DNA of 64,000 nt, taken from NCBI RefSeq assembly GCF_023887685.1, contig NZ_JAMWMR010000003.1, positions 1 through 64,000 on the forward strand, given 5' to 3'. This DNA is from Streptomyces macrolidinus. Lineage in GTDB: Bacteria; Actinomycetota; Actinomycetes; Streptomycetales; Streptomycetaceae. A program made the translations under genes and the position numbers. This document shows positions 32,845-42,031 of this stretch, in pieces. Below the pieces are notes generated by a model, which ran no database searches, was not told the DNA's origin, and saw only the letters and a program-made list of their open reading frames with translations. Positions within the stretch are counted from its first letter, which is position 1. Each line of letters starts with the position of its first letter.

Positions 32845-32860
32845 TGGCCGTCATGTAGTA
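32827..32860 (+). repeat. 17-bp tandem duplication across the stop codon
   Basis: ATGGCCGTCATGCAGTA (32827-32843) is repeated at 32844-32860 with one change. The TAA stop at 32842-32844 spans the junction of the two copies. Confidence 0.9.
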
Positions 32861-32888
32861 GCCGACGCGTCGGCAGCAGAAACCCCTC

Positions 32889-32920
32889 GCGGGGGCCGGT
32901 CCGCACGGACCGGCCCCCGC
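32889..32920. terminator. 15-bp GC stem terminator
   Basis: GCGGGGGCCGGTCCG (32889-32903) and CGGACCGGCCCCCGC (32906-32920) are perfectly complementary. No T-tract follows. It separates the wblC operon from the convergent UbiB-like gene. Confidence 0.85.
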
Positions 32921-32971
32921 GGTGCGTTGTGGCCGCCGGCGCCCAGGGCCCCTCGTAAGGCCCTGGGCGCC

Positions 32972-34441
32972 TCAGGCCTCCACCGCAGGTTCCTCCGCGC
33001 GTTCCACCGTCGGGCTCTTCACCGGGCCCTTCGCTGGTTCCTGCTCCGGCACCTCCACCTGCTCTTCTGCCGGCTCCTCCGCTTGCCCCTCGGCCTGTTC
33101 CTTCGCCGCGAGGAAGCCCGGCAGCCACTCCTCCAGTTCGTCGCGCAGGCGGACGGTGGCGCCCAGTTGGCACAGGACGCCGATCGTGCTCAGGGTCACG
33201 CGGTGTATCAGGAGGTACGAGGCCGGCAGGTTCAACCGCTTGCCCAGTTGGTACGCGGGGGAGCGCGGGTCACCGATCCGGGCCGCCTGGCTGCGCATCC
33301 AGCCCCGGGTGAAGGTGAACTCGTCGGCCTGGGCCGGTTCGATGATCGGCAGGAGATAGTCGAGCACCGCATCCGGGTCCAGCTCGATGGAGTCCTTGAC
33401 GAAGCCCTCCTCGCAGAGGAGTTCGTACACCGCCCCGGCGTCGCCCTCCAGGGCCATGCGCAGCGAATGGCCGATCGGGGCGGGCAGACCACCGGGCAGG
33501 CGGTCGACCGTGCCGAAGTCCAGGACGCCCAGGCGCCAGCTCTCCATGTGGGATGCGCCGTCCGGGCCGGGCAGCAGGCGGAAGTTGCCCGGATGCGGGT
33601 CGGCGTGCAGGAGGCCCGTGCGGGCCGGGCCCGAGAAGAGGAAACGGGCCAGCAACTGGCCGGCGCGGTCCCGCTGTTCCTGGGATCCCTCGGCGATCAC
33701 CTCCGACAGCGGTATGCCGTCGATCCACTCGGTCACCAGGATCTGCTCGCACTGGTGCACCACCGCCGGCACCATCACGTCCGGGTCGTTCGCGAACTCC
33801 TCCGCGTGTGCCTGCTGCGCCTGCGCCTCCAGCCCGTAGTCCAGCTCCTCGGAGACCCGGTCGCGCAGCTCCGTGATCAGCGGCTTGATGTTCAGGCCCG
33901 GGACCAGGGGGCCCAGCAGCCGGGCGAACCGGCTGAGTTGGCTCAGGTCCGAGAGCAGGGCCTCGCCCGCACCCGGGTACTGCACCTTGACCGCGACCTC
34001 CCGGCCGTCGTGCCACACCCCTCGGTGGACCTGGCCGATCGAGGCGGCTGCCGACGGCTTGTCCTCGAACTCCAGGAACAGCGTCTGCCACTCCGCGCCG
34101 AGGCGCTCCTCCAGCACGGCATGCACCGCGCGTGTCGGCATCGGCGGGGCCGCCTCCTGAAGCTTCGTCAGGGCGGCGCGGTACGGCCCGGCGACCTCCT
34201 CGGGAAGCGCCGATTCGAAGACGGACAGGGCCTGCCCGAGTTTCATCGCACCCCCCTTCAACTCGCCCAACACCTTGAAGAGCTGGTCGGCCGTGCGCTG
34301 TTGGAGTTCGCGGCCGACGATCTCCGCGGGCTCGCCGACGATCCGTTTGCCGAGTCCCCAGGTCGCCCGCCCGGCGATGCCGAGCGGGAGCGCGGCGAGC
34401 TTGGCGGTTCGGGTGACCGCCTTCCGGGGAAGATCAGACAT
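32972..34441 (-). CDS. ABC1/UbiB (AarF) family atypical kinase-like protein
   Basis: A 489-residue ABC1/UbiB-fold protein, a family of atypical kinases/ATPases linked to isoprenoid lipid metabolism. The hallmark KxGQ region is GGAMKLGQALSVFESALP (near residue 65), followed by SAAASIGQVHRG, VAVKVQYPG, LLHADPHPGNF and VLDFGTV. The C-terminus is an acidic, Pro/Glu-rich low-complexity tail. ATG 34441 follows GGAGGG and overlaps the upstream ThiF-like gene by 8 nt. The same gene sits beside whiB7 in mycobacteria (Rv3197). Confidence 0.92.
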   Translation of the reverse strand: MSDLPRKAVTRTAKLAALPLGIAGRATWGLGKRIVGEPAEIVGRELQQRTADQLFKVLGELKGGAMKLGQALSVFESALPEEVAGPYRAALTKLQEAAPPMPTRAVHAVLEERLGAEWQTLFLEFEDKPSAAASIGQVHRGVWHDGREVAVKVQYPGAGEALLSDLSQLSRFARLLGPLVPGLNIKPLITELRDRVSEELDYGLEAQAQQAHAEEFANDPDVMVPAVVHQCEQILVTEWIDGIPLSEVIAEGSQEQRDRAGQLLARFLFSGPARTGLLHADPHPGNFRLLPGPDGASHMESWRLGVLDFGTVDRLPGGLPAPIGHSLRMALEGDAGAVYELLCEEGFVKDSIELDPDAVLDYLLPIIEPAQADEFTFTRGWMRSQAARIGDPRSPAYQLGKRLNLPASYLLIHRVTLSTIGVLCQLGATVRLRDELEEWLPGFLAAKEQAEGQAEEPAEEQVEVPEQEPAKGPVKSPTVERAEEPAVEA

Positions 34442-35672
34442 GCGCCCTCCAAGTCCCTGACGGCCGTGCCGCGTGTGTCCTGCGGACCAGGTTCCTCGGC
34501 GGCCGTTGCCCGGCCATTGTCTCGTGCGTCTCCTCGATATCCGGGGTGTGTTCTTCCTTACCTTTCTCCGCCGCCTCGCTCTTTGCCGCGCCGCACCCGC
34601 ATCCGGCGTGCGCCCACACCGGTCGCGCGTGCCAGTCGAGTCGGGGCACGGACGCCTCCCAGCGTGTCCCCGCGCTGGAGGGTGTCTCGCCGTCGAGGAA
34701 GGCGAGCGCGTGCCCGGCCGCGACTCCCGCCACGGCGGTCGCCAGGGCGAGATCGCAGGCCTGGACCGGCCGCGGGTGCCCGGAGCGCCACTGGGCGACC
34801 AGCCGTGGCCAGGTGTGGTCCCGGTCGGCGCGCGCCTGGTCGAGGCAGCCCGCGCAGCCTGTCTCGCCCGGCAGGACGAGCGGGCCCACGACCCCCGTGC
34901 CCTCCACGACACCCGCGTACAGATGTGGAGTTCCGGAGGAGATCAGCGACTCGCCGGTCAGGGGGTCGGGCGCGTGGACCTGGAGTCCGTCGCGCGGTGC
35001 GAGGATCACCAGGGAGTAGCCGGGGTCGGGGCCGCCGCCGGGAGAGCGCTGGGCGGCGCGTTCGCGGCGCGGTGGCCGGTCCGGGGCCGCTGCTCGTACC
35101 GCGCGGCGGGCCGCCTCCTCCCTGCGTCGGCCGATCGAGTCGGCCGGCAGACCGCCCGGCGCCACGTCCCAGGGCTCGACGCGGCCCGTGTCGCGGACAT
35201 CCACCTCGCCGACGCCCGCGCCGACCAGCAGCGAGGCGAGGACGACCCCCACCCGGCCCGCGCCCCGCACCTGGACCCGCAGGGAGCGCCGGGCGGCCAG
35301 GCGCCGGGCGGGTTCGCCCGGCGCGCGCGTGATCAGGGACAGCGATGCGAGGTCGGGGCGGAGGCGGTCCAGGACGGCCGCCTTGGCACGGAGGGCAGCG
35401 GCCTGAGCGCCACCGCCCGTCGCGTCGTCCAGCAAGCCCGCGTCGGACAGGTTCTCCACCAGCGTGTCGACATGCCCGTCGGGCAGCCCCATGCTTCGGG
35501 CCTCCTCGCGCAGCAGCGGCAGACCACGGGTGCCGTCGAGCAGCGTGAGGAAGCTGCCCGTCGCCGTGTCCACGGGGCCCAGCACCATCGCGTGCGCGGG
35601 TGCCATGCCGAACTGCACGGTGTTCAGATCCCGCCAGCCGCGCCGCAGCGCGGGCTTCACCATCGGATGCAT
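34434..35672 (-). CDS. ThiF/E1-like adenylyltransferase-fold protein
   Basis: A 412-residue protein with a winged-helix-like N-terminal third and a Rossmann domain near residues 130-330 containing GAGRVGVVLASLL and CAGCLDQARADRD. A C-terminal AGCGCG may complete a metal site. It resembles ThiF-family proteins, but several E1 catalytic residues are not obvious, so its activity is uncertain. GGGAG lies 6 nt before ATG 35672. The last 8 nt overlap the start of the UbiB-like gene, so the two are translationally coupled and may act together. Confidence 0.75.
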   Translation of the reverse strand: MHPMVKPALRRGWRDLNTVQFGMAPAHAMVLGPVDTATGSFLTLLDGTRGLPLLREEARSMGLPDGHVDTLVENLSDAGLLDDATGGGAQAAALRAKAAVLDRLRPDLASLSLITRAPGEPARRLAARRSLRVQVRGAGRVGVVLASLLVGAGVGEVDVRDTGRVEPWDVAPGGLPADSIGRRREEAARRAVRAAAPDRPPRRERAAQRSPGGGPDPGYSLVILAPRDGLQVHAPDPLTGESLISSGTPHLYAGVVEGTGVVGPLVLPGETGCAGCLDQARADRDHTWPRLVAQWRSGHPRPVQACDLALATAVAGVAAGHALAFLDGETPSSAGTRWEASVPRLDWHARPVWAHAGCGCGAAKSEAAEKGKEEHTPDIEETHETMAGQRPPRNLVRRTHAARPSGTWRAHV

Positions 35673-35885
35673 GACCGGCTCCCGTAGTCAGACGTATGTC
35701 CCCGTTCGTCGGAGGATGTTCCGCTCCTTCGACGTCTGCCAGCATGCCGGTGCCGGGGAGGTGCGTGCCGAAAGTTGTCCACAGGTGCCGGGATTCGTCG
35801 TACGAATCAAGCACCCGGGGTGTCGATCGGCACGGAACTGTTCGGAGGCGGGACTTCCCCCGTGCCCAGCGGGTAACGTCGGAGT

Positions 35886-36482
35886 GTGCCCGCCGACCCA
35901 CTGCACCACGCCGGACAGCGACTGCGCAGCACGACGAGCCGACCGCCGAGCGACGCCGAGGTGAGCCCGGTCGAGGTGCGCAGGAGCACGCGCCGCCGCA
36001 GCACGGTCTCCGCCTACCGCGAGGGCGGTCGCACCGTCGTCCTCATCCCCGCCCGCATGTCCGAGGCGGAGGAGCAGCGCTGGGTGACCGTCATGCTCGA
36101 CAAGCTGGCCGCCCAGGAGAGCAAGCGGTCCCTCGGTGACGCCGAACTGGCCGAGCGCGCCGGGCGGTTGTCGGACCAGTACTTCGACGGGCGGGCGCGG
36201 CCGGCCTCCGTCCGCTGGGTCACCAACCAGAACACACGCTGGGGCTCGTGCACGCCGTCCGAGGGCAGCATCCGGCTGTCGCACCGGTTGCAGGGCATGC
36301 CCGAGTACGTCGTCGACTACGTCCTCCTGCACGAACTCGCGCATCTGCTCGTACCGGGACACGGGCCGAGCTTCTGGCGGTTGCTGGAGGCGTATCCCCG
36401 CACGGAGCGCGCCCGCGGCTATCTCGAAGGGGTCGTCGCGGCGGGCCGGTTGCCCCATCAGCCCCCGTCGCGCACCGAGTAG
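35886..36482 (+). CDS. M48/YgjP-like zinc metallopeptidase (WLM/DUF45 type)
   Basis: A 198-residue gluzincin. The motif LLHELAHLLVPGHGPSFW (about residues 146-163) supplies the HExxH helix and the third His in the compact YgjP arrangement; WGSC near 121 is another family mark. No signal peptide or membrane segment, so it is probably cytosolic. TAACGT (35874-35879) ends 6 nt before GTG 35886, indicating a leaderless transcript divergent from the ThiF-like gene. Substrate unknown. Confidence 0.85.
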   Translation: MPADPLHHAGQRLRSTTSRPPSDAEVSPVEVRRSTRRRSTVSAYREGGRTVVLIPARMSEAEEQRWVTVMLDKLAAQESKRSLGDAELAERAGRLSDQYFDGRARPASVRWVTNQNTRWGSCTPSEGSIRLSHRLQGMPEYVVDYVLLHELAHLLVPGHGPSFWRLLEAYPRTERARGYLEGVVAAGRLPHQPPSRTE

Positions 36483-36613
36483 CGCCGAGCAGCGGAGAGA
36501 GACGCGCGAGAGACGGTTGTGTACCGGCTCTGTACCCGCTCCGCCCCCGTCGGGGTTTTGCCGTTAGCCTGGCGCGACGCACTCATATTCGTGATGGGGG
36601 ACGTTCGTTACGC

Positions 36614-38323
36614 ATGGCCAGGGAATTCCAGCGCGGCCACAAGGCCAGGATCAGCGACCTCACCGCGGGGACGGATCTGTACGTAGGTGTGCAGATCTCA
36701 GGGCCCGGACTGACCTTCGACATCAGTTGCTTCGGCCTGGACGCGGCCGAACGGCTCTCGGACGACCGGTACTTCGTCTTCTTCAACCAGCCGAAGACGC
36801 CTGAGGAGTCCATTCAACTGCTCGGTCCGCAGGCGGGTGACACGGAGTCCTTCCGTGTCACGCTCGACAGGATCCCGCCGCAGATCCAGAAGTTGTCGTT
36901 CACGGCGACGCTCGACGGCGGCGGGCAGATGTCGCAGATCGGGCCCGGATACCTACGGATCGTCGCGGGCGGCGAGGAGGTCGCCCGCTACCCGTTCAAC
37001 GGCTCGGAGTTCACCACCGAACGCGCCGTCATGCTGGGCGACTTCTATCTGAAGGACGTCTGGCGGTTCGCCGCGGTCGGCCAGGGCTTCGACGGCGGAC
37101 TCGACGCGCTGCTGAGGAACTTCGGCGGTGAGGTCCTCGAGGAGGAGACGCCCGCCCCGCAGCAACCGCAGAACACCGCACCGGGGTTCGCGCCGCCCGC
37201 CCAGGCCGCCGCGCCCCCCGCGTTCGCCGCACCGTCCGCGCCCGCCCCGCAGCAGCCCGCTCCCGCCCCGGCCCCGCAGCAGCCCGCGCCTGCCCCCGTA
37301 CCGCCGCAGCCGCAGCCCGCCCCGCCGCTGGACGCCGCACCGCACACTCCGGCGCCCGCGCCGTCCGTGCACGCCGCGGCCACCATCGTCGCGCCGCTGA
37401 CCACCCCGCCGGGCGGGACCGTGCCGCCACCGCCCCCACCCCAACACCCCGCGCCGTACCAGCAGCCCCTCGGCCCGCCGCCCGGATACGGCGCGCAGCC
37501 ACCGGCCACGACGCCTCCGGGGCACGGGCAGCAGCCCCCGCAGTCCGCCGCATACGGACAGCCGACCCCGCCTCCCGGCTACGGGCACCCGGCCCCGTAC
37601 GGCCAGCCCCCGGGACAGGCGCCCTCTCCGTACGGCGTCCCCCAGGGCGCCCCGGAGGGCGGTGCCGGTGTGGCCGCCGCGCTCCAGGCATTCAAGGAGA
37701 CGCCCACCGGGCAGCGGTGGACGCAGCAGAACAAGAAGCTCGTCCGCGTCGACCTCGGCATCGGCGGTCAGCCCGTGCTGGCCCAGCAGGGCAGCATGGT
37801 GCTCTACCAGGGCAAGGTCGACTTCGGCTACAAGGGCGCGGGCTTCGTCGGACGGATCACGGGCAACGCGACCGGCCAGGAGATGCAGCTGATGCGCTGC
37901 ACGGGCCAGGGACAGGTGTTCCTCGCCGATGACGCCACCTATCTGCACCCCATCGAGCTGCAGGGGGAGGCCATCTGCGTCTCCGCGCAGAACGTCCTCG
38001 CCTTCGACGAGTCCCTCCAGTACGAGGTCCGGCGCATCGAGGGACACGGCATCCCCGGCGGCGCCCTGTTCACCCTCCAGTTCCAGGGGACCGGCACGGT
38101 CGTCGTGAAGACCCACGGCGCGCCCGTGGTGCTGCCCGTCACCCCGACGACGTTCGCCGACTGCAACGCGGTCGTCGCCTGGTCCGCCGCGGCGCAGGTG
38201 ATCGTCTCCAGCCAGGTACGGATGCGTCACAACGCCTACCCCGGGGACACCGGCGAGAGCGTGAACCTCCAATTCCGCGCCGCGCCCGGCAACTTCGTCG
38301 TCGTCCAGCCCTACGAGGTCTGA
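36614..38323 (+). CDS. TerD domain - Pro/Gln linker - AIM24 domain fusion protein
   Basis: A 569-residue protein in three parts. The N-terminal TerD (calcium-binding stress) domain spans about residues 1-165, with ISDLTAGTDLYVGV and DDRYFVFFNQ. A long Pro/Ala/Gln/Tyr-rich linker covers about 175-350. The C-terminal AIM24 (DUF124) beta-helix domain covers about 360-569, with GSMVLYQGKVDF. ATG 36614 has a GGGGGA ribosome site about 12 nt upstream; a TAGCCT -10 is at 36565. It heads a three-gene AIM24 block. TerD proteins act in metal and envelope stress; the fusion may target AIM24 to the membrane. Confidence 0.9.
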   Translation: MAREFQRGHKARISDLTAGTDLYVGVQISGPGLTFDISCFGLDAAERLSDDRYFVFFNQPKTPEESIQLLGPQAGDTESFRVTLDRIPPQIQKLSFTATLDGGGQMSQIGPGYLRIVAGGEEVARYPFNGSEFTTERAVMLGDFYLKDVWRFAAVGQGFDGGLDALLRNFGGEVLEEETPAPQQPQNTAPGFAPPAQAAAPPAFAAPSAPAPQQPAPAPAPQQPAPAPVPPQPQPAPPLDAAPHTPAPAPSVHAAATIVAPLTTPPGGTVPPPPPPQHPAPYQQPLGPPPGYGAQPPATTPPGHGQQPPQSAAYGQPTPPPGYGHPAPYGQPPGQAPSPYGVPQGAPEGGAGVAAALQAFKETPTGQRWTQQNKKLVRVDLGIGGQPVLAQQGSMVLYQGKVDFGYKGAGFVGRITGNATGQEMQLMRCTGQGQVFLADDATYLHPIELQGEAICVSAQNVLAFDESLQYEVRRIEGHGIPGGALFTLQFQGTGTVVVKTHGAPVVLPVTPTTFADCNAVVAWSAAAQVIVSSQVRMRHNAYPGDTGESVNLQFRAAPGNFVVVQPYEV

Positions 38324-38334
38324 GGGAGCCCGTC

Positions 38335-39015
38335 ATGAACCAGCCACTCGCGGGCTTCGCCCCCGCACCCGTCACCGCCCGCATGGAGAACCACGGCAGC
38401 CAGATGCTGAAGGTGGCCATGCAGACCGGAAACGACCTCCTCGCGCGCGTGGGGTCCATGGTCGCCTACGAAGGGTTCATCCAGTACGAGCCCAACCCGT
38501 CCGCCGTGCGCCAGATCGCACGGGACTGGATCACCGGGGAGGGCGCGCCCCTCATGAAGTGCTCCGGTGACGGCCTGCTCTACCTCGCCGACTACGGGGC
38601 GAACGTCGTCGTCATCAACCTCAATGGGGACGCGATCTCCGTCAACGCCACGAACCTGCTCGCCCTGGACGCGCATCTCCAGTGGGGTGTCGAACGCGTC
38701 AAGGGCCTCGCGAAGTTCACCGGGCAAGGGCTGTGGAACACCACGATCTCCGGTCAGGGCTGGGTCGCGCTGACCTCGCGCGGCAAGCCGATCGTCGTCG
38801 ACTGCGGCAGGGGCGAGGACGAGACCTACGTCGACCCGGACGCCCTCGTCGCCTGGTCCCCGAACCTGAAGGTGAAGGGCAAGCGCAGCTTCAAGGCGCA
38901 GTCGCTCATCGGACGCGGCAGCGGCGAGGCGTACCAGATGGCGTTCTCCGGACAGGGCATCGTGGTCGTCCAGCCCAGCGAGGACAGCACCGACCGTCTC
39001 CGGATCCGGGGCTGA
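38335..39015 (+). CDS. AIM24 family protein (second copy)
   Basis: A 226-residue single-domain AIM24 (DUF124) protein starting MNQPLAGFAPAPVTARMENHG. Conserved pieces are GNDLLARVGSMVAYEGFIQYEP and the terminal GQGIVVVQPSE, matching its neighbours. It starts 11 nt after the TerD-AIM24 stop with GGGAG upstream, so it is co-transcribed. AIM24 proteins fold as beta-helical barrels and the bacterial members lack an assigned reaction. The three paralogues together suggest a hetero-oligomer. Confidence 0.88.
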   Translation: MNQPLAGFAPAPVTARMENHGSQMLKVAMQTGNDLLARVGSMVAYEGFIQYEPNPSAVRQIARDWITGEGAPLMKCSGDGLLYLADYGANVVVINLNGDAISVNATNLLALDAHLQWGVERVKGLAKFTGQGLWNTTISGQGWVALTSRGKPIVVDCGRGEDETYVDPDALVAWSPNLKVKGKRSFKAQSLIGRGSGEAYQMAFSGQGIVVVQPSEDSTDRLRIRG

Positions 39016-39031
39016 GGGGGAACCGCACACC

Positions 39032-39787
39032 ATGCAGAGCACGCTCTTCGCCTACAACGAGCAGCAGACCCAGGAGCGCTACGGCCTGCAGAACCCGCAG
39101 ATGCTGCGCGTCCTGCTGGAGGGCCACGACGACATCCTGGCGCGCAAGGGCACCATGGTCGCCTACCAGGGGCTCGTCGAGTTCGACGCCGAGTACCAGA
39201 GCAACAACCAGCAGCACGCGCGTGCGTACACGGGCGAGGGCCTGGACCTGATGCGCTGCCACGGGCAGGGCACCGTCTACCTCGCGAACCTCGCCCAGCA
39301 CGTGCACATCATGGACGTCGAGCAGGACGGGCTCACCGTCGACAGCGACTACGTCCTCGCGATGGACTCCGCGCTGCACTACGAGGTCATCGCCGTCGAC
39401 AGCCTGTACGGCATCTCGGGCTCCGGCAAGTACCAGCTCAACATCACCGGCCGCGGCAAGGTCGCGCTGATGACGTCCGGCGCGCCCCTGGTGATGCAGG
39501 TCAGGCCGGACACCTACGTCAACTGCGACGCCGACGCGATCGTCGCCTGGTCCACCGGCCTGCGCGTCCAGATGCAGGCCCAGACGCATTCCTCCGGGGT
39601 GTGGCGCCGCCGCGGCAACACCGGTGAGGGCTGGGAGCTCAGCTTCATGGGCAACGGATACGCGCTGATCCAGCCGAGCGAGCTGCTGCCCCCGCAGAAC
39701 GCGGCGATCGGACAGGGGCTGCGGGCCCAGTACGGCATGGGCCAGCAGGGGGCGCGAGGACAGAACCAGGGCAACGTCTGGAACTGA
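39032..39787 (+). CDS. AIM24 family protein (third copy)
   Basis: A 251-residue AIM24 (DUF124) protein with an extra N-terminal segment MQSTLFAYNEQQTQERYG. Core motifs are ARKGTMVAYQGLVEFD and GNGYALIQPSELLPP, with a Gln/Gly-rich tail. The gene begins 16 nt after the second copy. A hairpin at 39817-39838 ends the operon. Divergence between the three AIM24 domains is high, so this is an old duplication set kept together. Confidence 0.88.
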   Translation: MQSTLFAYNEQQTQERYGLQNPQMLRVLLEGHDDILARKGTMVAYQGLVEFDAEYQSNNQQHARAYTGEGLDLMRCHGQGTVYLANLAQHVHIMDVEQDGLTVDSDYVLAMDSALHYEVIAVDSLYGISGSGKYQLNITGRGKVALMTSGAPLVMQVRPDTYVNCDADAIVAWSTGLRVQMQAQTHSSGVWRRRGNTGEGWELSFMGNGYALIQPSELLPPQNAAIGQGLRAQYGMGQQGARGQNQGNVWN

Positions 39788-39816
39788 GCAGGCATAAGGG
39801 CTGAGCACGAGTAAGG

Positions 39817-39838
39817 GGTGACCGCCATTGCGGTCACC
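39817..39838. terminator. Bidirectional terminator after the AIM24 operon
   Basis: GGTGACCGC (39817-39825) and GCGGTCACC (39830-39838) form a 9-bp stem with a CATT loop. Flanking residues extend it. It lies between convergent AIM24 (+) and NUDIX (-) genes. Confidence 0.75.
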
Positions 39839-39871
39839 TCTTACCTCTCGCCGTCTCTCGGAGGCGGGCGC

Positions 39872-40387
39872 TCAGAGACGCGCGCGCGTCGCCTCCAGCA
39901 GTCGTACGACCGATGTGTCCGCCACGCCCGCGACGTCGTCGTACGCGAACCAGCGCAGGTCCAGCGACTCGTCGCTGATCGCCTCGACGGCTCCGGCCGG
40001 GGCGAGCGCCGCGTACTGGACGTCGAGATGCCAGGCGCACGGCGTGGAATGGCGGTCCAGGCGCACCGGGCCGCCGGACAACAGGGTCATACCCTCGATG
40101 CCCGACTCCTCGGTGGCCTCGCGCAGCGCGGCGGCTGCCAGCGTTGTGTCCACCGGCTCGCAGTGGCCGCCCATCTGAAGCCACATCCGCAGCTTCTTGT
40201 GCAGGGTCAGCAGAACACGGCCGTGCTCGGGGTCGATCACCAGCGCACTCGCCGTGATGTGCCCGTCCGCGCAGGACTTCCACATGCCGTCCGGATGCGC
40301 CGCCAAGTGATCCAGATAGACCTGGCGCAGCTCCTGCTGGTCCTCGTAGCCCTTCACCACGAGGACCGCGTCGTCATGGAGGCTCAC
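39872..40387 (-). CDS. NUDIX hydrolase
   Basis: A 171-residue NUDIX domain protein. The Nudix box region is GGHCEPVDTTLAAAAL followed by REATEESGI (about residues 73-97), keeping the REUxEE metal-binding core. Likely hydrolyses a nucleoside diphosphate derivative; substrate unknown. GTG 40387 overlaps the TGA of the DUF2342 gene (GTGA), so it is coupled to that protease-like protein. Confidence 0.88.
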   Translation of the reverse strand: MSLHDDAVLVVKGYEDQQELRQVYLDHLAAHPDGMWKSCADGHITASALVIDPEHGRVLLTLHKKLRMWLQMGGHCEPVDTTLAAAALREATEESGIEGMTLLSGGPVRLDRHSTPCAWHLDVQYAALAPAGAVEAISDESLDLRWFAYDDVAGVADTSVVRLLEATRARL

Positions 40388-41841
40388 TCGCGGCCGTCGC
40401 CCTTGCCGTCCTCCCCGGAGTCCTCGCCCTTCTCGGGTTCGGGCTTCTCGAGGTCAGGCTTCGGGGCGATGCCGCCGCCCGCCGCCTCGCCGAGCATCTT
40501 GTCCAGCTCGGAGAAGTCGAGCTGCTCGCGGTGCACGAAGCCGTCCGGGTCGTCCAGGTCGGACGCCGTCGGCAGCATGTCCGGGTGGGCCCACAGGCCG
40601 TCGCGGCCGTCGACCCCGCGCGCGTCCGTGAGCGAGGCCCACAGGCGTGAGGCGTCCCGCAGCCGGCGCGGGCGCAGCTCCAGGCCGATCAGCGTCGCGA
40701 ACGTCTGCTCGGCCGGACCGCCCGAGGCGCGGCGGCGGCGCAGGGTCTCGCGCAGGGCGTCCGCGGAGGCCAGGCGCGGCTTGGCCGCCGCGTGCACCAC
40801 CGCGTCCACCCAGCCTTCGACGAGCGCCAGGGCCGTCTCCAGCCTGGCCAGGGCCGCCTTCTGCTCGGGTGTGTCCTGCGGCTGGAACATGCCCTGCTGG
40901 AGCGCCTGCTGAAGCTCCTCGGGGTTCTGCGGGTCGAACTGACCGACCACGTCCTCCAGCTTGGCCGTGTCGACTTTGATGCCGCGCGCGTAGCCCTCGA
41001 CCGCGCCGAAAAGATGCGAGCGCAGCCACGGGACGTGCGCGAACAGGCGCTGGTGGGCGGCCTCGCGCAGCGCGAGATACAGCCGCACCTCCTCCTTGGG
41101 CACACCGAGGTCCTTGCCGAACGCCTCGATGTTCAAAGGCAGCAGCGCGGCCTTGCCGGCCGGGCCGAGCGGCAGGCCGATGTCGGTCGAACCGACGACC
41201 TCACCGGCGAGCACGCCGACGGCCTGCCCGATCTGCGTCCCGAACATGGCGCCGCCCATGGAGCGCATCATGCCGATCAGCGGGCCCGCCATGGCCTGCA
41301 TCTCCTCCGGCAGGACATCGCCCATGGCCGCGCCGACACGCTCCGCGACCGGGTCGACCAGGTCCTTCCACACCGGCAGGGTCGCCTCGACCCACTCCGC
41401 GCGGCTCCAGGCCACGGCGGAACCGGCGCCGGACGGGAGCGACGTCGCGTCGTCGAGCCACAGGTCGGCGAGGCGGACGGCCTCCTCGACGGCGGAGCGC
41501 TCGCCAGGACTCACGCTCGTGTCCTTCGTACCGTCCGCGGTGCCCTGGGAGACGGTCTGGCGGGCGATCTGCTTGGCCATGTCCCAGTTCACCGGGCCGC
41601 CCTCGTACGAGAGCATCTGGCCGAGCTGCTGGAAGGCGGCGCCCAGGTCGGTGGGGTTCAGGGAACCGAACATCGCGGCGAGCGGGTTGTCGGCGCCGGC
41701 GCCGCCGGCTCCGGGCAGCCCGAAACCGAACGGGTTGGCCGGTCCCTGACCACCGCCGCTCTGCTGGTCCTTCTTCTTGCCCTCGTCGCCGTTCTCCGGC
41801 TCCTCCGGCGGAAGGCCGAATCCGAATGGGGTGTCACTCAC
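40384..41841 (-). CDS. DUF2342 zincin-like protein (putative hydrolase)
   Basis: A 485-residue actinobacterial protein of the DUF2342/zincin_2 group (orthologous position Rv3195). The N-terminal region has FGFGLP repeats and a Gly/Gln-rich linker; the conserved core includes GTQIGQAVGVLAGEVVGSTDIG and the putative metal site LREAAHQRLFAHVPWL (about residues 235-250), with no classical HExxH. The C-terminal tail is highly charged (Lys/Glu/Asp). GTG 41841 follows GAGGAA by 5 nt. Function unknown despite wide conservation. Confidence 0.88.
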   Translation of the reverse strand: MSDTPFGFGLPPEEPENGDEGKKKDQQSGGGQGPANPFGFGLPGAGGAGADNPLAAMFGSLNPTDLGAAFQQLGQMLSYEGGPVNWDMAKQIARQTVSQGTADGTKDTSVSPGERSAVEEAVRLADLWLDDATSLPSGAGSAVAWSRAEWVEATLPVWKDLVDPVAERVGAAMGDVLPEEMQAMAGPLIGMMRSMGGAMFGTQIGQAVGVLAGEVVGSTDIGLPLGPAGKAALLPLNIEAFGKDLGVPKEEVRLYLALREAAHQRLFAHVPWLRSHLFGAVEGYARGIKVDTAKLEDVVGQFDPQNPEELQQALQQGMFQPQDTPEQKAALARLETALALVEGWVDAVVHAAAKPRLASADALRETLRRRRASGGPAEQTFATLIGLELRPRRLRDASRLWASLTDARGVDGRDGLWAHPDMLPTASDLDDPDGFVHREQLDFSELDKMLGEAAGGGIAPKPDLEKPEPEKGEDSGEDGKGDGRE

Positions 41842-42031
41842 GGGATTCCTCGGCTGGTAAGGCCACCGGTTCCTTCCGGCGGCTGGCTGCCCGACAACAC
41901 CACCAGCGTAGACACCCCGGCCGGATCGAGCCTGAGTGCTTCGCCTACTCCTGGCCTGCGGCAGGATGGATGCCACCTGGTACACACGCGTACGTCGCGT
42001 CCGTACTGAAGACAACCGCTGGAGACGCCTG

